Source: Deltaproteobacteria bacterium RBG_13_61_14 (GTDB taxonomy: Bacteria; RBG-13-61-14). Taken from it: DNA of 9,180 bases. Shown piece after piece: positions 1-6,102 of this stretch (position 1 is the first letter of the stretch; each line of letters starts with the position of its first letter). A program made the translations under genes and the position numbers. The notes under the pieces were generated by a model. That model was not told where the DNA came from. It did no database searches and saw nothing but the letters and a program-made list of their open reading frames with translations. The DNA lies in the NCBI GenBank assembly GCA_001797815.1, contig MGQK01000085.1, positions 1-9,180 on the forward strand, written 5' to 3'.

Positions 1-242
1 TCTCATTGCTTTTAATCTTGGCGTCTTTGCCCCTTGGCGGCTTTGCGAGAAACTCTTTTTTTCCTCTCTTTGGTTCCGGCTCGGCCGGGTTAGGAATTGG
101 ACCTTAGGCCATAGGCTTCCTTCGTGTCCCTTCGTGCCCTTCGTGGATAAAATCCTGAATTCGGGGGACACCATACTTAATTCCTTTCCCCCTCTTGAAA
201 TAGGTGACTGTCCCTAATTTCCCTAATTTCCTGGTATTCTAT
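1..242. other. Non-coding repeat-rich left edge
   Basis: No convincing gene is visible. The stretch is built from short repeated strings. CTTGGCGTCTTTGC (17-30) recurs as CTTGGCGGCTTTGC (33-46). CCTTCGTG occurs three times at 119, 129 and 138. The first copy of the 19-bp motif GACACCATACTTAATTCCT lies at 167-185, followed by TTGAAATAGGTGACT at 195-209. This resembles intergenic repeat debris rather than a gene end. Confidence 0.55.
163..231 (+). repeat. Interspersed repeat, copy A
   Basis: This segment contains GACACCATACTTAATTCCT (167-185) and TTGAAATAGGTGACT (195-209), followed by two copies of CCCTAATTT. The same two blocks recur in the same order at 899-968. The first block recurs at 2119-2137 with one mismatch and in inverted form at 1031-1049. 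Copy A ends just past the 3' end of the 208-residue gene. Such strings look like members of a dispersed intergenic repeat family; the family assignment is from general recollection, not a search. Confidence 0.6.
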
Positions 243-869
243 TTAGTGATTAATTCCTATTTTTGTTTTCAAATAATCAAGATATCCAATTTTATCTAAT
301 ATAGTCAAACCTGCAGCTATTGTTACGATAATAGAAGAAAATACTGTAGCTAGCCATATTATTAATTTAATAATTCTTCCTATAGCTGATGACTCTGCCT
401 TTGTTCTATTGAATCCAAATTTTTCTATAGCAATAAATGGTAGGGTAGCTAATTTATCAATTATTTTGGCTATCCAATGAAATGGATTAATAGTTCTAAT
501 TTTGGATCTTAGTTTATTACGTTCGTAAATTCCAATACTTCTGTTGATGATATCTACCAAGTTAATAATTTGAATATTATATTGATGTAGGTTAAATATG
601 TTTTGTAAGAGATCAATGGGACCATTCATTCCGTAGCCTGAAAAAATAAGAACAGTATTTAATCCGGCTCCTTCAATGGCTTTATTGATGCAATCAATCT
701 TCTTGTTTATTATCTCTCTTGTGCGTGAAGCCGCTCTATTTTCAATAACATATATTCCGATATCTGCATATCTAATGTTTTGATGGTATTTTGTTAGCAA
801 CTGCTTAAATTCAATCAGAATTTCTAATCTCTTCTTATTTTCAAACCACGTTATATCATTGTAATCCAT
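243..869 (-). CDS. Hypothetical protein with C-terminal membrane segment, AT-rich
   Basis: I do not recognise this 208-residue protein. Residues 1-30 are hydrophilic. Residues 35-115 read like a soluble alpha/beta region (IGIYVIE, VLIFSGYG, IQIINLVDI). A basic stretch with NPFHW (128-132) and a mildly hydrophobic ATLPFIAI (141-148) follow. One clear membrane helix lies at about 165-191 (IIKLIIWLATVFSSIIVTIA), with a short tail. The start is supported by AGGA seven bases upstream of ATG. Sampled base composition is about one third G+C, while nrdJ nearby samples near 70%, and the lysine, asparagine and isoleucine content fits that. A 228-bp repeat-filled gap separates it from the 326-residue gene upstream, so co-transcription is uncertain. 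A soluble domain anchored by a C-terminal helix could be a membrane-acting effector, but nothing here proves it. Confidence 0.75.
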   Translation of the reverse strand: MDYNDITWFENKKRLEILIEFKQLLTKYHQNIRYADIGIYVIENRAASRTREIINKKIDCINKAIEGAGLNTVLIFSGYGMNGPIDLLQNIFNLHQYNIQIINLVDIINRSIGIYERNKLRSKIRTINPFHWIAKIIDKLATLPFIAIEKFGFNRTKAESSAIGRIIKLIIWLATVFSSIIVTIAAGLTILDKIGYLDYLKTKIGINH

Positions 870-898
870 TGTAATTTCCTACCATTTAGTTTATTCCG

Positions 899-968
899 GA
901 TGACATAATACTTAAATCCTTCTTCCAATATTGAAATAGGTGACTTCCCTCAATTTCCCCAATTTCCC
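899..968 (+). repeat. Interspersed repeat, copy B
   Basis: Copy B carries GACATAATACTTAAATCCT (902-920), TTGAAATAGGTGACT (931-945, identical to copy A) and CAATTTCCCCAATTTCC. It lies just upstream of the 208-residue gene, so A and B bracket that gene in the same orientation. The inverted sequence TATTAT inside it could act as a -10 hexamer for the gene, but no good -35 partner is spaced correctly. Confidence 0.6.
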
Positions 969-1030
969 GTAATCCGCCAGTCGCCGATAAATTGCGAAGT
1001 TCTTTTCATCCTTGGCCCGCCAATGCAATT

Positions 1031-1098
1031 AGGAGTTAAGTATTATGTGAAGCTCTGACCCCGATCCCATTGACCCCGATCCCCCCATCTCCGATCCC
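1031..1098 (-). repeat. Inverted repeat copy D plus GACCCCGATCCC tandem
   Basis: AGGAGTTAAGTATTATGTG (1031-1049) is the reverse complement of copy B's first block with two mismatches, so B and D form inverted repeats about 110 bp apart. Next comes GACCCCGATCCC at 1057-1068 and again at 1072-1083 (period 15), with a partial CTCCGATCCC at 1089-1098. This array abuts and slightly overlaps the TAG stop (1098-1100) of the 326-residue gene. Between B and D, the reverse strand is open in a short frame without a convincing start; I leave it unannotated. Confidence 0.5.
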
Positions 1099-2078
1099 TA
1101 ACCTAAAGATGGCAAAGAAAATTTGTTTGTGTATCCATCTGCAACAAACATTAATGTTACCTTTAATTTAGGACTATATGGCATTCTATCCCCATGTGGA
1201 TAGCTGATTTTCAACTCGTCCCCTTTTCTTGATATTTTCGGTTGTTTCTTATACTCATACGGATAATAAAGATTTGGTAAATCAGCTAGTCCTAATACCA
1301 TTTTCTTATAGTTATCGTTATATTTCACTATATTAAATTTCAAATTAGCATCATTATGAGTTTTATTAATATGATATCTAATAGATTTTTCTAACCCATC
1401 AGATATTTCATAAAAACATATCAATAATACTTTTAAAATATAATTTATAGAAAATGCTACTGTCGCTTGCTCCATTATTCTTGGGAGCCAAGGATAAACC
1501 CCTTTTACCTCTTTTCCTTTTAATTCTTCTATGAAAATTCCATCTATACGATATCCTTCACTTTCAGCACTAATAAAATCAAATCTTTGATTGCCATGCT
1601 TTAGTCCATTTGAAAATAGATCAATATATTTTTGGATATTCTTTGTGTATCCAATGAAATCGCTGGAACATGAAAACCCATTTCTTTTTAGCCACTCATG
1701 AACAAACTTCTCATCAGGCGCCTTATCAAATTCCGGTGGCAAACATAAACTCTTTAATATCAAATAACATTCGTCTTGAAAACTATCAAAATGACCAATC
1801 AATATCTGTAATTCGTCCAAAAACTCCCGCAATTTGTTTTTATCTGAAACCTTTCCATTTTTGCGTTCCACAAGAAACAGGTTTTGGTACAGTAAGAGCA
1901 GCTTATTAAAACTGCGAACAATTTCATCTGTTGCTCGATTTAGAATGCTTCCGGGATGTTTTAATTTATCATAAGATTCAAAATAGAGATAATTTCCTGG
2001 CAAAGCTTTAACTATTGAAAATACTTTGGGAAAAAGGGTCTTATTAATATTGTAGGTTATATTATATCTGTTTAGCAT
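1098..2078 (-). CDS. Hypothetical soluble protein, AT-rich
   Basis: I do not recognise this 326-residue protein. It has no signal peptide and no clear membrane helix; SINYILKVLLICFYEI at 210-225 is the most hydrophobic stretch and reads as a buried helix. Residues 40-110 are rich in helix formers. FSNGLKHG at 155-162 resembles the N-x-x-K-H signature of some HEPN-like helical proteins, but the usual R-x4-6-H catalytic motif is not obvious. The C-terminal third (280-326) looks beta-rich. The start is well supported: AAGGAG lies seven to eight bases before ATG. Base composition is AT-rich like the 208-residue gene and unlike the rest of the window. Repeat copy C lies just upstream and the GACCCCGATCCC array touches its stop, so the gene is boxed in by repeats. 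A defence or cargo role is possible, but is inference from context only. Confidence 0.75.
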   Translation of the reverse strand: MLNRYNITYNINKTLFPKVFSIVKALPGNYLYFESYDKLKHPGSILNRATDEIVRSFNKLLLLYQNLFLVERKNGKVSDKNKLREFLDELQILIGHFDSFQDECYLILKSLCLPPEFDKAPDEKFVHEWLKRNGFSCSSDFIGYTKNIQKYIDLFSNGLKHGNQRFDFISAESEGYRIDGIFIEELKGKEVKGVYPWLPRIMEQATVAFSINYILKVLLICFYEISDGLEKSIRYHINKTHNDANLKFNIVKYNDNYKKMVLGLADLPNLYYPYEYKKQPKISRKGDELKISYPHGDRMPYSPKLKVTLMFVADGYTNKFSLPSLG

Positions 2079-2100
2079 TTACTTTCTCCTTTCGAATTAG

Positions 2101-2137
2101 GGGGACACGAATTAGCAGGACACCATACTTCATTCCT
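2101..2137 (+). repeat. Interspersed repeat, copy C
   Basis: GACACCATACTTCATTCCT (2119-2137) matches copy A (167-185) at 18 of 19 positions in the same orientation. GGGGACACGAATTAGC just before it repeats the GGGGACAC start of copy A. Copies A and C therefore flank the whole AT-rich two-gene segment as direct repeats about 1.95 kb apart. On the minus strand it contains TATGGT, 18 bp from TTGCCT, a weak promoter candidate for the 326-residue gene. Confidence 0.6.
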
Positions 2138-2231
2138 ATGCCTCAAGGCAACACTCCAACTAAAACTAATGGCACCGCGGGGACTCCACGGCCTTGGCGG
2201 GTGATGAAGGCGGCAAGCCGGCACCCCCAGA

Positions 2232-2251
2232 GGGCAAGGCCAGCCTTGCCC
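2232..2251. repeat. Perfect short hairpin GGGCAAGGC/GCCTTGCCC
   Basis: Two perfect 9-bp arms, GGGCAAGGC (2232-2240) and GCCTTGCCC (2243-2251), are separated by CA. It sits about 40 bp past the stop of the ORF6N gene. It could fold in the transcript and slow or protect its 3' end, but there is no run of T on either side, so it is not an intrinsic terminator of the usual kind. The GC-rich surroundings (2170-2230) hold nothing else that I can name. Confidence 0.5.
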
Positions 2252-2292
2252 CTGCCGTTTGATCTGCGTAATCTGTGGATTCTCATTCCTGG

Positions 2293-2829
2293 TTACTTTC
2301 CTCCTCCCTGGTGAAAGCCGATCCTCCGGCGGGGAGGTTGCTTCGGATCCATCAATTGGCGGATGGCCGCGAGCAGGACTTGGATGCTCTCATCGTGAGA
2401 GTCGAGCCGGCGCTCCAATTGGGCAAACTTGTGAGCCAGCTCCTTGTGAGTGCCCAGCATTTCCCTGAGCTTGACAAAGGCCCGGACCACGTGGACGCTG
2501 GCCTGGATGGCGCGCGGGCTGTTAAGGACATTGGCCGCCATGATCGCGCCGTGCTCGGTGAAGGCATAAGGAGAGTAGCGTCGCCCTCCGCGACCCGCAT
2601 TTGAGGTCACAAATTGTGACCTCAAAGATTTCGCCTGATCGAGGGTAATCTTAAACATGAATTCAGGCGGGAAGCGATCCAGGTTACGCTTAACCGCCTG
2701 GTTTAAAACACGTGTCGGCACGCCATAAAGTATAGCCAGGTCCGCATCCAGCATCACCCGCTGGCCGCGGATGACCAGGATCAGGCTTTCAATGGGCTTG
2801 AGCGGGGCCAGAGCGCCGGGTTTTTTCAA
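2293..2829 (-). CDS. ORF6N-domain DNA-binding protein
   Basis: This 178-residue protein has the ORF6N domain at about residues 13-98. Recognisable blocks are VIRGQRVMLDADLAILYGV, LNQAVKRNLDRFP, FMFKIT, LRSQFVTSN, GGRRYSPYAFTEHG and AIMAANVLNSPRA. A predicted coiled coil follows at about 128-160, then the basic tail PPRRRIGF common at the end of this family. ORF6N proteins occur in phages and bacterial accessory regions and are thought to bind DNA; the biological role of chromosomal ones is not settled. The start is TTG, chosen because GGAGG lies six bases upstream and the domain begins right after it. No ATG start is available at the N-terminus. The gene has one perfect palindrome in its coding region and three palindromes upstream, so autoregulation is a natural guess. 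It looks intact. Confidence 0.88.
   Translation of the reverse strand: MKKPGALAPLKPIESLILVIRGQRVMLDADLAILYGVPTRVLNQAVKRNLDRFPPEFMFKITLDQAKSLRSQFVTSNAGRGGRRYSPYAFTEHGAIMAANVLNSPRAIQASVHVVRAFVKLREMLGTHKELAHKFAQLERRLDSHDESIQVLLAAIRQLMDPKQPPRRRIGFHQGGGK
2600..2626. repeat. Intragenic 27-bp perfect palindrome in ORF6N gene
   Basis: Arms TTTGAGGTCACAA (2600-2612) and TTGTGACCTCAAA (2614-2626) are perfect complements around one central base. The palindrome is centred on the codon for Phe73 and encodes L-R-S-Q-F-V-T-S (residues 69-76) of the ORF6N domain. Its core GGTCACAAnTTGTGACC is shared with the palindrome at 2850-2870 next to the ribosome binding site. A matching operator inside and in front of the same gene suggests a protein-binding site rather than chance. 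Confidence 0.8.
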
Positions 2830-2849
2830 TCTGGACCTCCGGGAGCTAT

Positions 2850-2870
2850 GTGGTCACAATTTGTGACCAC
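2850..2870. promoter_or_regulatory. Palindrome (candidate operator 1) before ORF6N gene
   Basis: Arms GTGGTCACAA (2850-2859) and TTGTGACCAC (2861-2870) are perfect around a single base. The site ends about 20 bp before the TTG start and lies just upstream of the GGAGG ribosome binding site, where a bound protein would block transcription or initiation. It shares GGTCACAA and TTGTGACC with the palindrome inside the gene. Confidence 0.7.
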
Positions 2871-2877
2871 CTCTTGC

Positions 2878-2908
2878 AACTTGATATCGCAATTTGCGAT
2901 ATCAAGTT
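2878..2908. promoter_or_regulatory. 31-bp perfect palindrome (candidate operator 2)
   Basis: Arms AACTTGATATCGCAA (2878-2892) and TTGCGATATCAAGTT (2894-2908) are perfect around one central T. The centre is 33 bp from that of operator 1, about three helical turns, so dimers could sit on the same face. It lies where the ORF6N promoter should be. The CAAnTTG core is common to all the palindromes of this locus; the outer arms differ. Confidence 0.7.
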
Positions 2909-2962
2909 TGTAACATCTTGATAATTAGCCTGAAACATCGCCAACGGTTACCTGTTTATGAA

Positions 2963-2977
2963 GACGCAAATTGCGAC
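2963..2977. promoter_or_regulatory. Imperfect palindrome (candidate operator 3)
   Basis: CGCAA (2965-2969) and TTGCG (2971-2975) flank one A, with an outer G/C pair beyond one mismatch. The flanks copy those of operator 1 on the plus strand: TATG starts at 2957 and 2847, and GACCACCTC follows at 2975 and 2865. Sites 1 and 3 therefore look like diverged copies of one unit. Confidence 0.45.
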
Positions 2978-2996
2978 CACCTCCCCGGCAGAGGTT

Positions 2997-3048
2997 GACA
3001 GACAGGAATGTCTGTCCCACCACTCTGTCACCCTGTCACCCTGTCACC
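2997..3048. repeat. GGAA-loop hairpin plus CTGTCACC tandem
   Basis: GACAGACA (2997-3004) and TGTCTGTC (3009-3016) are perfect arms around the loop GGAA. They are followed by three exact copies of CTGTCACC at 3025-3048 and a decayed copy CTGACACT. Related GTCA-rich text continues to about 3078. It lies downstream of nrdJ, which reads leftward, but has no T tract, so I do not call it a terminator. Confidence 0.5.
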
Positions 3049-3100
3049 CTGACACTTGCCACCTTGGCACCTGACACCTTATTCGTTCACGTTCACGGGT

Positions 3101-5689
3101 CTAGAGACACTTCGTGTATCCGCAAAGCTGACAGGTCAAACAGCCTTCTTTGTATTCGATCGAGCCTCCGCAGTCGGGGCAGAGGGCCACGCCGGAGATG
3201 CCGGACTGGTCCTGCTTGGGCACTTTGATCTCGAGTTCGGGCTTGATTTTGACGGCCTGGGGCAGGGGGATCGGGGCCGGGGCGGGTTTGGATTCGAGGT
3301 GGGTGGAGCCGTTCTTGTGATACATGGGGTGCATTTCAATGGCCTTGCCGAGGGCGTCGGCGCAGGAGAGGATTTTCTCGCCGTTCTCCCACCAGGTCAT
3401 CATCGGGCAGGAGATGCCCTTGAGCTGCTTGACGATCTCTTCGGTCTTGATCCCGGCGCGGAGGGCGAGGGAGACGAGGCGGGAGTTGGCCTCGGCCTGG
3501 GAGGACGCGCAACCGCCGGCCTTGCCCATGGAGGTGAAGACCTCGAAGAGCCCGTCTTCGTCCTGGTTGATGGTGACGTAGAGCGAGCCGCATCCGGTGG
3601 GCATCTTGCGGGTGTGGCCGACCACCACGTCGGGCCGGGGCTTGGGCTCGAGCGCGTGGTGCTGGGCCGCGGCCAGGCGGGCCTCTTCCATGGGCTTCAG
3701 CTCCGCGGGCGCGGCGCGGTTGACCCTTTCGATGTTGAGCACCTGGGCCTCGCGCGAGCCGTCGCGGTAAACGGTGACGCCCTTGCAGCCCAATTTGTAG
3801 GCGAGCTTGTAAACCTCGGCGATGTCCTGGGGCTCGGCGTGTTGGGGGAAGTTGACGGTCTTGGAGACGGCGTTGTCGGTGAAGCGCTGGAAGGCGGCCT
3901 GCATGCGGATGTGCCATTCGGGAGCGATGTCGTGGGCGGTGACAAAGATGCGCTTGACCTCGTCGGGCACCTGGGGGACGTCCTGGACCGTGCCTTTCTT
4001 GGCGATCTCCTTCATCAGCTCTTCGGAGTAAAAGCCCAGGTTCCGGGCCACCTCCTCGAAATAGGAGTTGACCTCGGCCAGCTCGTCGTTGTCCATGACG
4101 TTGCGCACATAGGAGATGGCGAAGAGGGGCTCGATGCCGGAGGAGCAGCCGGAGATGATGGAGATGGTGCCGGTGGGGGCGATGGTGGTGACGGTGGCGT
4201 TGCGGATGGGCTCGCGGCCGGGCTGGTCGTGGAGCGAGCCTTTGAAGTTGGGGAAGTGCCCGCGTTTTTCGGCGAGCTCGGCGGAGGCGATGCGGCCCTG
4301 CTCCTGGATGAAGCTCATGACTTCTTCCGCGGTCTCGATGGCCTGTTCCGAGTTGTAGGGGATGCCGAGCAGGATGAGCATGTCGGCAAAGCCCATGACC
4401 CCGAGCCCGATCTTGCGGTTGGCCTTGGTGTTGTCCTTGATCTGGGAGAGCGGGTATTTGTTGGCGTCAATGACGTTGTCGAGGAAGTGGACCGCGGTGC
4501 GGACGACGCGGCCGAGCTGGTCCCAGTTGAGCTTGCCGTTTTCCACCGCCTTGGCGAGGTTGACCGAGCCGAGGTTGCAGGACTCGTAGGGGAGCAAGGG
4601 CTGCTCGCCGCAGGGGTTGGTGGCTTCGATGGCGCCCACGCCGGGGGTGGGGTTGTCCTTGTTGAGGCGGTCGAGGAAGATGACGCCCGGCTCGCCGTTT
4701 TTCCAGGCGCCTTCCACGATCTGGTCAAAGACCTCGCGGGCCCGCAGCTCTTCCACCTTGTCGCCGGTGCGGGGGCTGACGGTCCAGTAGGTGTCGTCCC
4801 GCTCCACCGCCTGCATGAAGGCCTCGGTCAGGCCGACCGAGATGTTGAAGTTGGAGAGGGTCTTGTCCTTTTCCTTGCACTTGATGAACTCCTTGACGTC
4901 GGGGTGGTCCACCCGCAGGATGCCCATGTTAGCGCCCCGGCGGGTGCCGCCCTGCTTGATCTCCTCGGTGGCCGCGTCGAACACCTTCATGAAGGAGATA
5001 GGGCCGGAGGCCACGCCCCGGGTGGAGCTGACCTGGTCGTTCTTGGGCCGGAGCCGGGAGAAGGAGAAACCGGTGCCGCCGCCGGACTTGTGGATCAAGG
5101 CGGTGTGCTTGATCGCCTCGAAGATCGAGTCGAGCGAGTCTTCCACCGGGAGCACAAAGCAGGCGCTGAGTTGCCCGAGCTCGCGGCCGGCGTTCATCAG
5201 GGTGGGAGAGTTGGGGATGAACTCGAACCGGGTCATCAGCCGGTAAAACTCTTCTTCCACCGCGGGGAGGTCGGCCTGGGGGTCGTAGAGCTGGTCCACC
5301 TGGGCCAGGGTATGGGCGACGCGAAGGAACATCTCCTGGGGCGTCTCGGTCGGCCGGCCCAGCGCGTCCTTTTTCAGGTAGCGCCGCTCCAGCACCTTGA
5401 GGGCGTTGGGGGTGATGGGGAGCGGCTCCGGGCTCTGGATCTGGTATTCCTGGATCTTGCACTCGACCAGGTTTTGGACCTCGGTGGAGGAGGGGTTGGT
5501 GAGTTTCTGGGCAAGCATCTCCTCCTGGACGCCCAGAGCCACCCGGTGAGCGTCGGCGTGAGTCAGCGAGCGTTCTCGGACCAGCGTGTCGGTCAGCCGG
5601 TCCAGGTTCAAGACCCCTGCCGCTCCGGCTACGCTCTGGATTTCGCTGTCAGCCTTTATCACTTTCTCCCCTCGATCTTCCGCCTTCAT
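3101..5689 (-). CDS. nrdJ: Class II (adenosylcobalamin-dependent) ribonucleoside-diphosphate reductase
   Basis: The 862-residue enzyme reduces ribonucleotides to deoxyribonucleotides using coenzyme B12 to make the active thiyl radical, so no radical-generating beta subunit or oxygen is needed. Residues 10-80 look like a degenerate ATP-cone. The barrel follows with NSPTLMNAG (160-168), SACF (redox Cys177), [13 protein letters not shown] (203-215), NPCGEQ (358-363: Asn358, radical Cys360, Glu362), [10 protein letters not shown] (redox partner Cys371) and [11 protein letters not shown] (505-514). A TSCPD-type domain lies at about 695-790. The C-terminal tail holds CPDC (837-840) and C850, C853, C856 and C861, a zinc-ribbon-like and thiol-relay segment. 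All catalytic residues are present. The start has AAGGAG six bases upstream of ATG. No nrdA/nrdB-like partner lies nearby, as expected. Two NrdR-box-like sites overlap its promoter. The product name is secure; substrate level (di- versus triphosphate) is inferred from length and type. Confidence 0.96.
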   Translation of the reverse strand: MKAEDRGEKVIKADSEIQSVAGAAGVLNLDRLTDTLVRERSLTHADAHRVALGVQEEMLAQKLTNPSSTEVQNLVECKIQEYQIQSPEPLPITPNALKVLERRYLKKDALGRPTETPQEMFLRVAHTLAQVDQLYDPQADLPAVEEEFYRLMTRFEFIPNSPTLMNAGRELGQLSACFVLPVEDSLDSIFEAIKHTALIHKSGGGTGFSFSRLRPKNDQVSSTRGVASGPISFMKVFDAATEEIKQGGTRRGANMGILRVDHPDVKEFIKCKEKDKTLSNFNISVGLTEAFMQAVERDDTYWTVSPRTGDKVEELRAREVFDQIVEGAWKNGEPGVIFLDRLNKDNPTPGVGAIEATNPCGEQPLLPYESCNLGSVNLAKAVENGKLNWDQLGRVVRTAVHFLDNVIDANKYPLSQIKDNTKANRKIGLGVMGFADMLILLGIPYNSEQAIETAEEVMSFIQEQGRIASAELAEKRGHFPNFKGSLHDQPGREPIRNATVTTIAPTGTISIISGCSSGIEPLFAISYVRNVMDNDELAEVNSYFEEVARNLGFYSEELMKEIAKKGTVQDVPQVPDEVKRIFVTAHDIAPEWHIRMQAAFQRFTDNAVSKTVNFPQHAEPQDIAEVYKLAYKLGCKGVTVYRDGSREAQVLNIERVNRAAPAELKPMEEARLAAAQHHALEPKPRPDVVVGHTRKMPTGCGSLYVTINQDEDGLFEVFTSMGKAGGCASSQAEANSRLVSLALRAGIKTEEIVKQLKGISCPMMTWWENGEKILSCADALGKAIEMHPMYHKNGSTHLESKPAPAPIPLPQAVKIKPELEIKVPKQDQSGISGVALCPDCGGSIEYKEGCLTCQLCGYTKCL

Positions 5690-5830
5690 TCCCGTCTCCT
5701 TCTCAAATTATGCTGCCTCGGCTCTTAGGAAGCCTCTTCCGTCCGGGCCGAAAATAGGCCCGCTTCCCCGCCAAAGTCAGCTCATTTCAATCAGATAGAT
5801 AACCCGGGAAACGCCATTATTTAGTGGGCC
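5690..5830 (-). other. nrdJ 5' leader with GC hairpin
   Basis: The predicted transcript start lies near 5829, giving a leader of about 140 nt. It contains a perfect hairpin with 6-bp arms CGGGCC (5744-5749) and GGCCCG (5757-5762) and a 7-base loop, ending some 55 bases before the start codon. The ribosome binding site AAGGAG is exposed outside it. I looked for a B12-box-like core because the enzyme uses cobalamin and found none. Confidence 0.4.
5812..5827 (-). promoter_or_regulatory. NrdR-box-like site, gene-proximal
   Basis: Reading toward nrdJ, the 16-mer is CCACTAAATAATGGCG. It fits the known NrdR consensus (acaCwATATmTwGtgt type) in its CACTA outer half and A/T core, but is weaker than the distal site. 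It lies 16 bp from that site, the 15-16 bp separation typical of NrdR box pairs, and just downstream of the -10 region. Confidence 0.6.
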
Positions 5831-5834
5831 AATC

Positions 5835-5865
5835 AATATAGTACCACCATATCTTGTGCTGTCAA
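5835..5865 (-). promoter_or_regulatory. nrdJ promoter, sigma70-like
   Basis: On the minus strand TTGACA (5865-5860) is a perfect -35. The -10 is either TACTAT (5843-5838, 16-bp spacing) or TATATT (5840-5835, 19-bp spacing, better match). Immediately upstream of the -35 is an A/T-only-like tract (about 5869-5888) in the UP-element position. The distal NrdR-like box fills the spacer between -35 and -10. Confidence 0.7.
5844..5859 (-). promoter_or_regulatory. NrdR-box-like site, distal
   Basis: Reading toward nrdJ, the 16-mer is GCACAAGATATGGTGG. CACAAGATATGGTG closely follows the NrdR consensus, with the inner AGATAT core and CAC/GTG outer pairs. NrdR is the nucleotide-sensing repressor of ribonucleotide reductase genes in many bacteria. 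Lying between the -35 and -10, a bound repressor would exclude RNA polymerase. Confidence 0.75.
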
Positions 5866-5868
5866 GGG

Positions 5869-5888
5869 AAAAATTTAAAAAATTTAAT
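5869..5888 (-). promoter_or_regulatory. AT-rich UP-element-like tract
   Basis: This run of twenty bases is nearly all A and T (AAAATTTAAAAAATTTAAT core). It begins a few bases upstream of the nrdJ -35, where the alpha subunit of RNA polymerase contacts strong promoters. It could equally be an easily melted tract next to the DnaA-box-like sites. Confidence 0.4.
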
Positions 5889-5967
5889 CCACAGGAATTG
5901 TTCTTGAAAAACAGGTGATTGGCTGAGTTATGCACAGGTGAACAGGCTGTGGAGAGGGTGTGGACAG
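5885..5967. promoter_or_regulatory. Cluster of DnaA-box-like sites
   Basis: TTATGCACA (5928-5936, plus) fits the DnaA consensus TTATNCACA exactly. TAATCCACA (5885-5893, plus) has one mismatch to TTATCCACA. CTCTCCACA (5956-5948, minus) and CTGTCCACA (5967-5959, minus) have two each. Four sites in about 80 bp directly behind the nrdJ promoter recall E. coli nrdAB, where DnaA acts at the promoter. Three copies of a GGTTGRC heptamer (5972-5992) follow. Confidence 0.5.
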
Positions 5968-5991
5968 GATTGGTTGACGGTTGGCGGTTGG

Positions 5992-6074
5992 CAGGGGGCA
6001 GTCATTTTGGATTTTAGATTTTGGATTAGGAACCTTCCGGTAATCTAAAATCTAAAATTCTTCACTGCCCCCTG
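5992..6074. repeat. 83-bp inverted-repeat element
   Basis: Outer arms CAGGGGGCAGT (5992-6002) and ACTGCCCCCTG (6064-6074) are perfect. Inner arms ATTTTAGATTTTGGATTA (6011-6028) and TAATCTAAAATCTAAAAT (6041-6058) match at 17 of 18 positions around a 12-base centre. The transcript would fold into one long hairpin. It has no T tract. It looks like an intergenic palindromic repeat inserted between the two divergent transcription units. Confidence 0.65.
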
Positions 6075-6102
6075 TGCACTGAGCCCTGGGCACTGAAAGG
6101 AT

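Noticed and set aside
963-1028. Protein fragment on the minus strand between repeats B and D
   Set aside because: A short open frame reading like AKDEKNFAIYRRLADYG looks faintly protein-like, but it has no start or domain and could be part of the repeat.
2232-2251. Intrinsic terminator after the ORF6N gene
   Set aside because: The hairpin is strong but no T tract follows on either strand.
3025-3048. CRISPR-like array
   Set aside because: The three 8-bp units are contiguous with no spacers.
2971-3228. 85-residue plus-strand open frame
   Set aside because: Repeat text followed by the antisense of the nrdJ 3' end; no ribosome binding site or recognisable domain.
3056-5728. 890-residue open frame on the plus strand, antisense to nrdJ
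   Set aside because: It is the complement of a high-GC gene with all catalytic motifs on the other strand; its Gly/Val/Leu/Asp-rich translation has no domain pattern.
5690-5830. Cobalamin riboswitch in the nrdJ leader
   Set aside because: The leader is only about 140 nt and I see no B12-box-like core; only a small GC hairpin is evident.
5869-5992. Chromosomal origin
   Set aside because: DnaA-like boxes and an AT tract are present, but only one box is exact, no dnaA/dnaN/gidA-type gene is nearby, and promoter regulation explains the sites.
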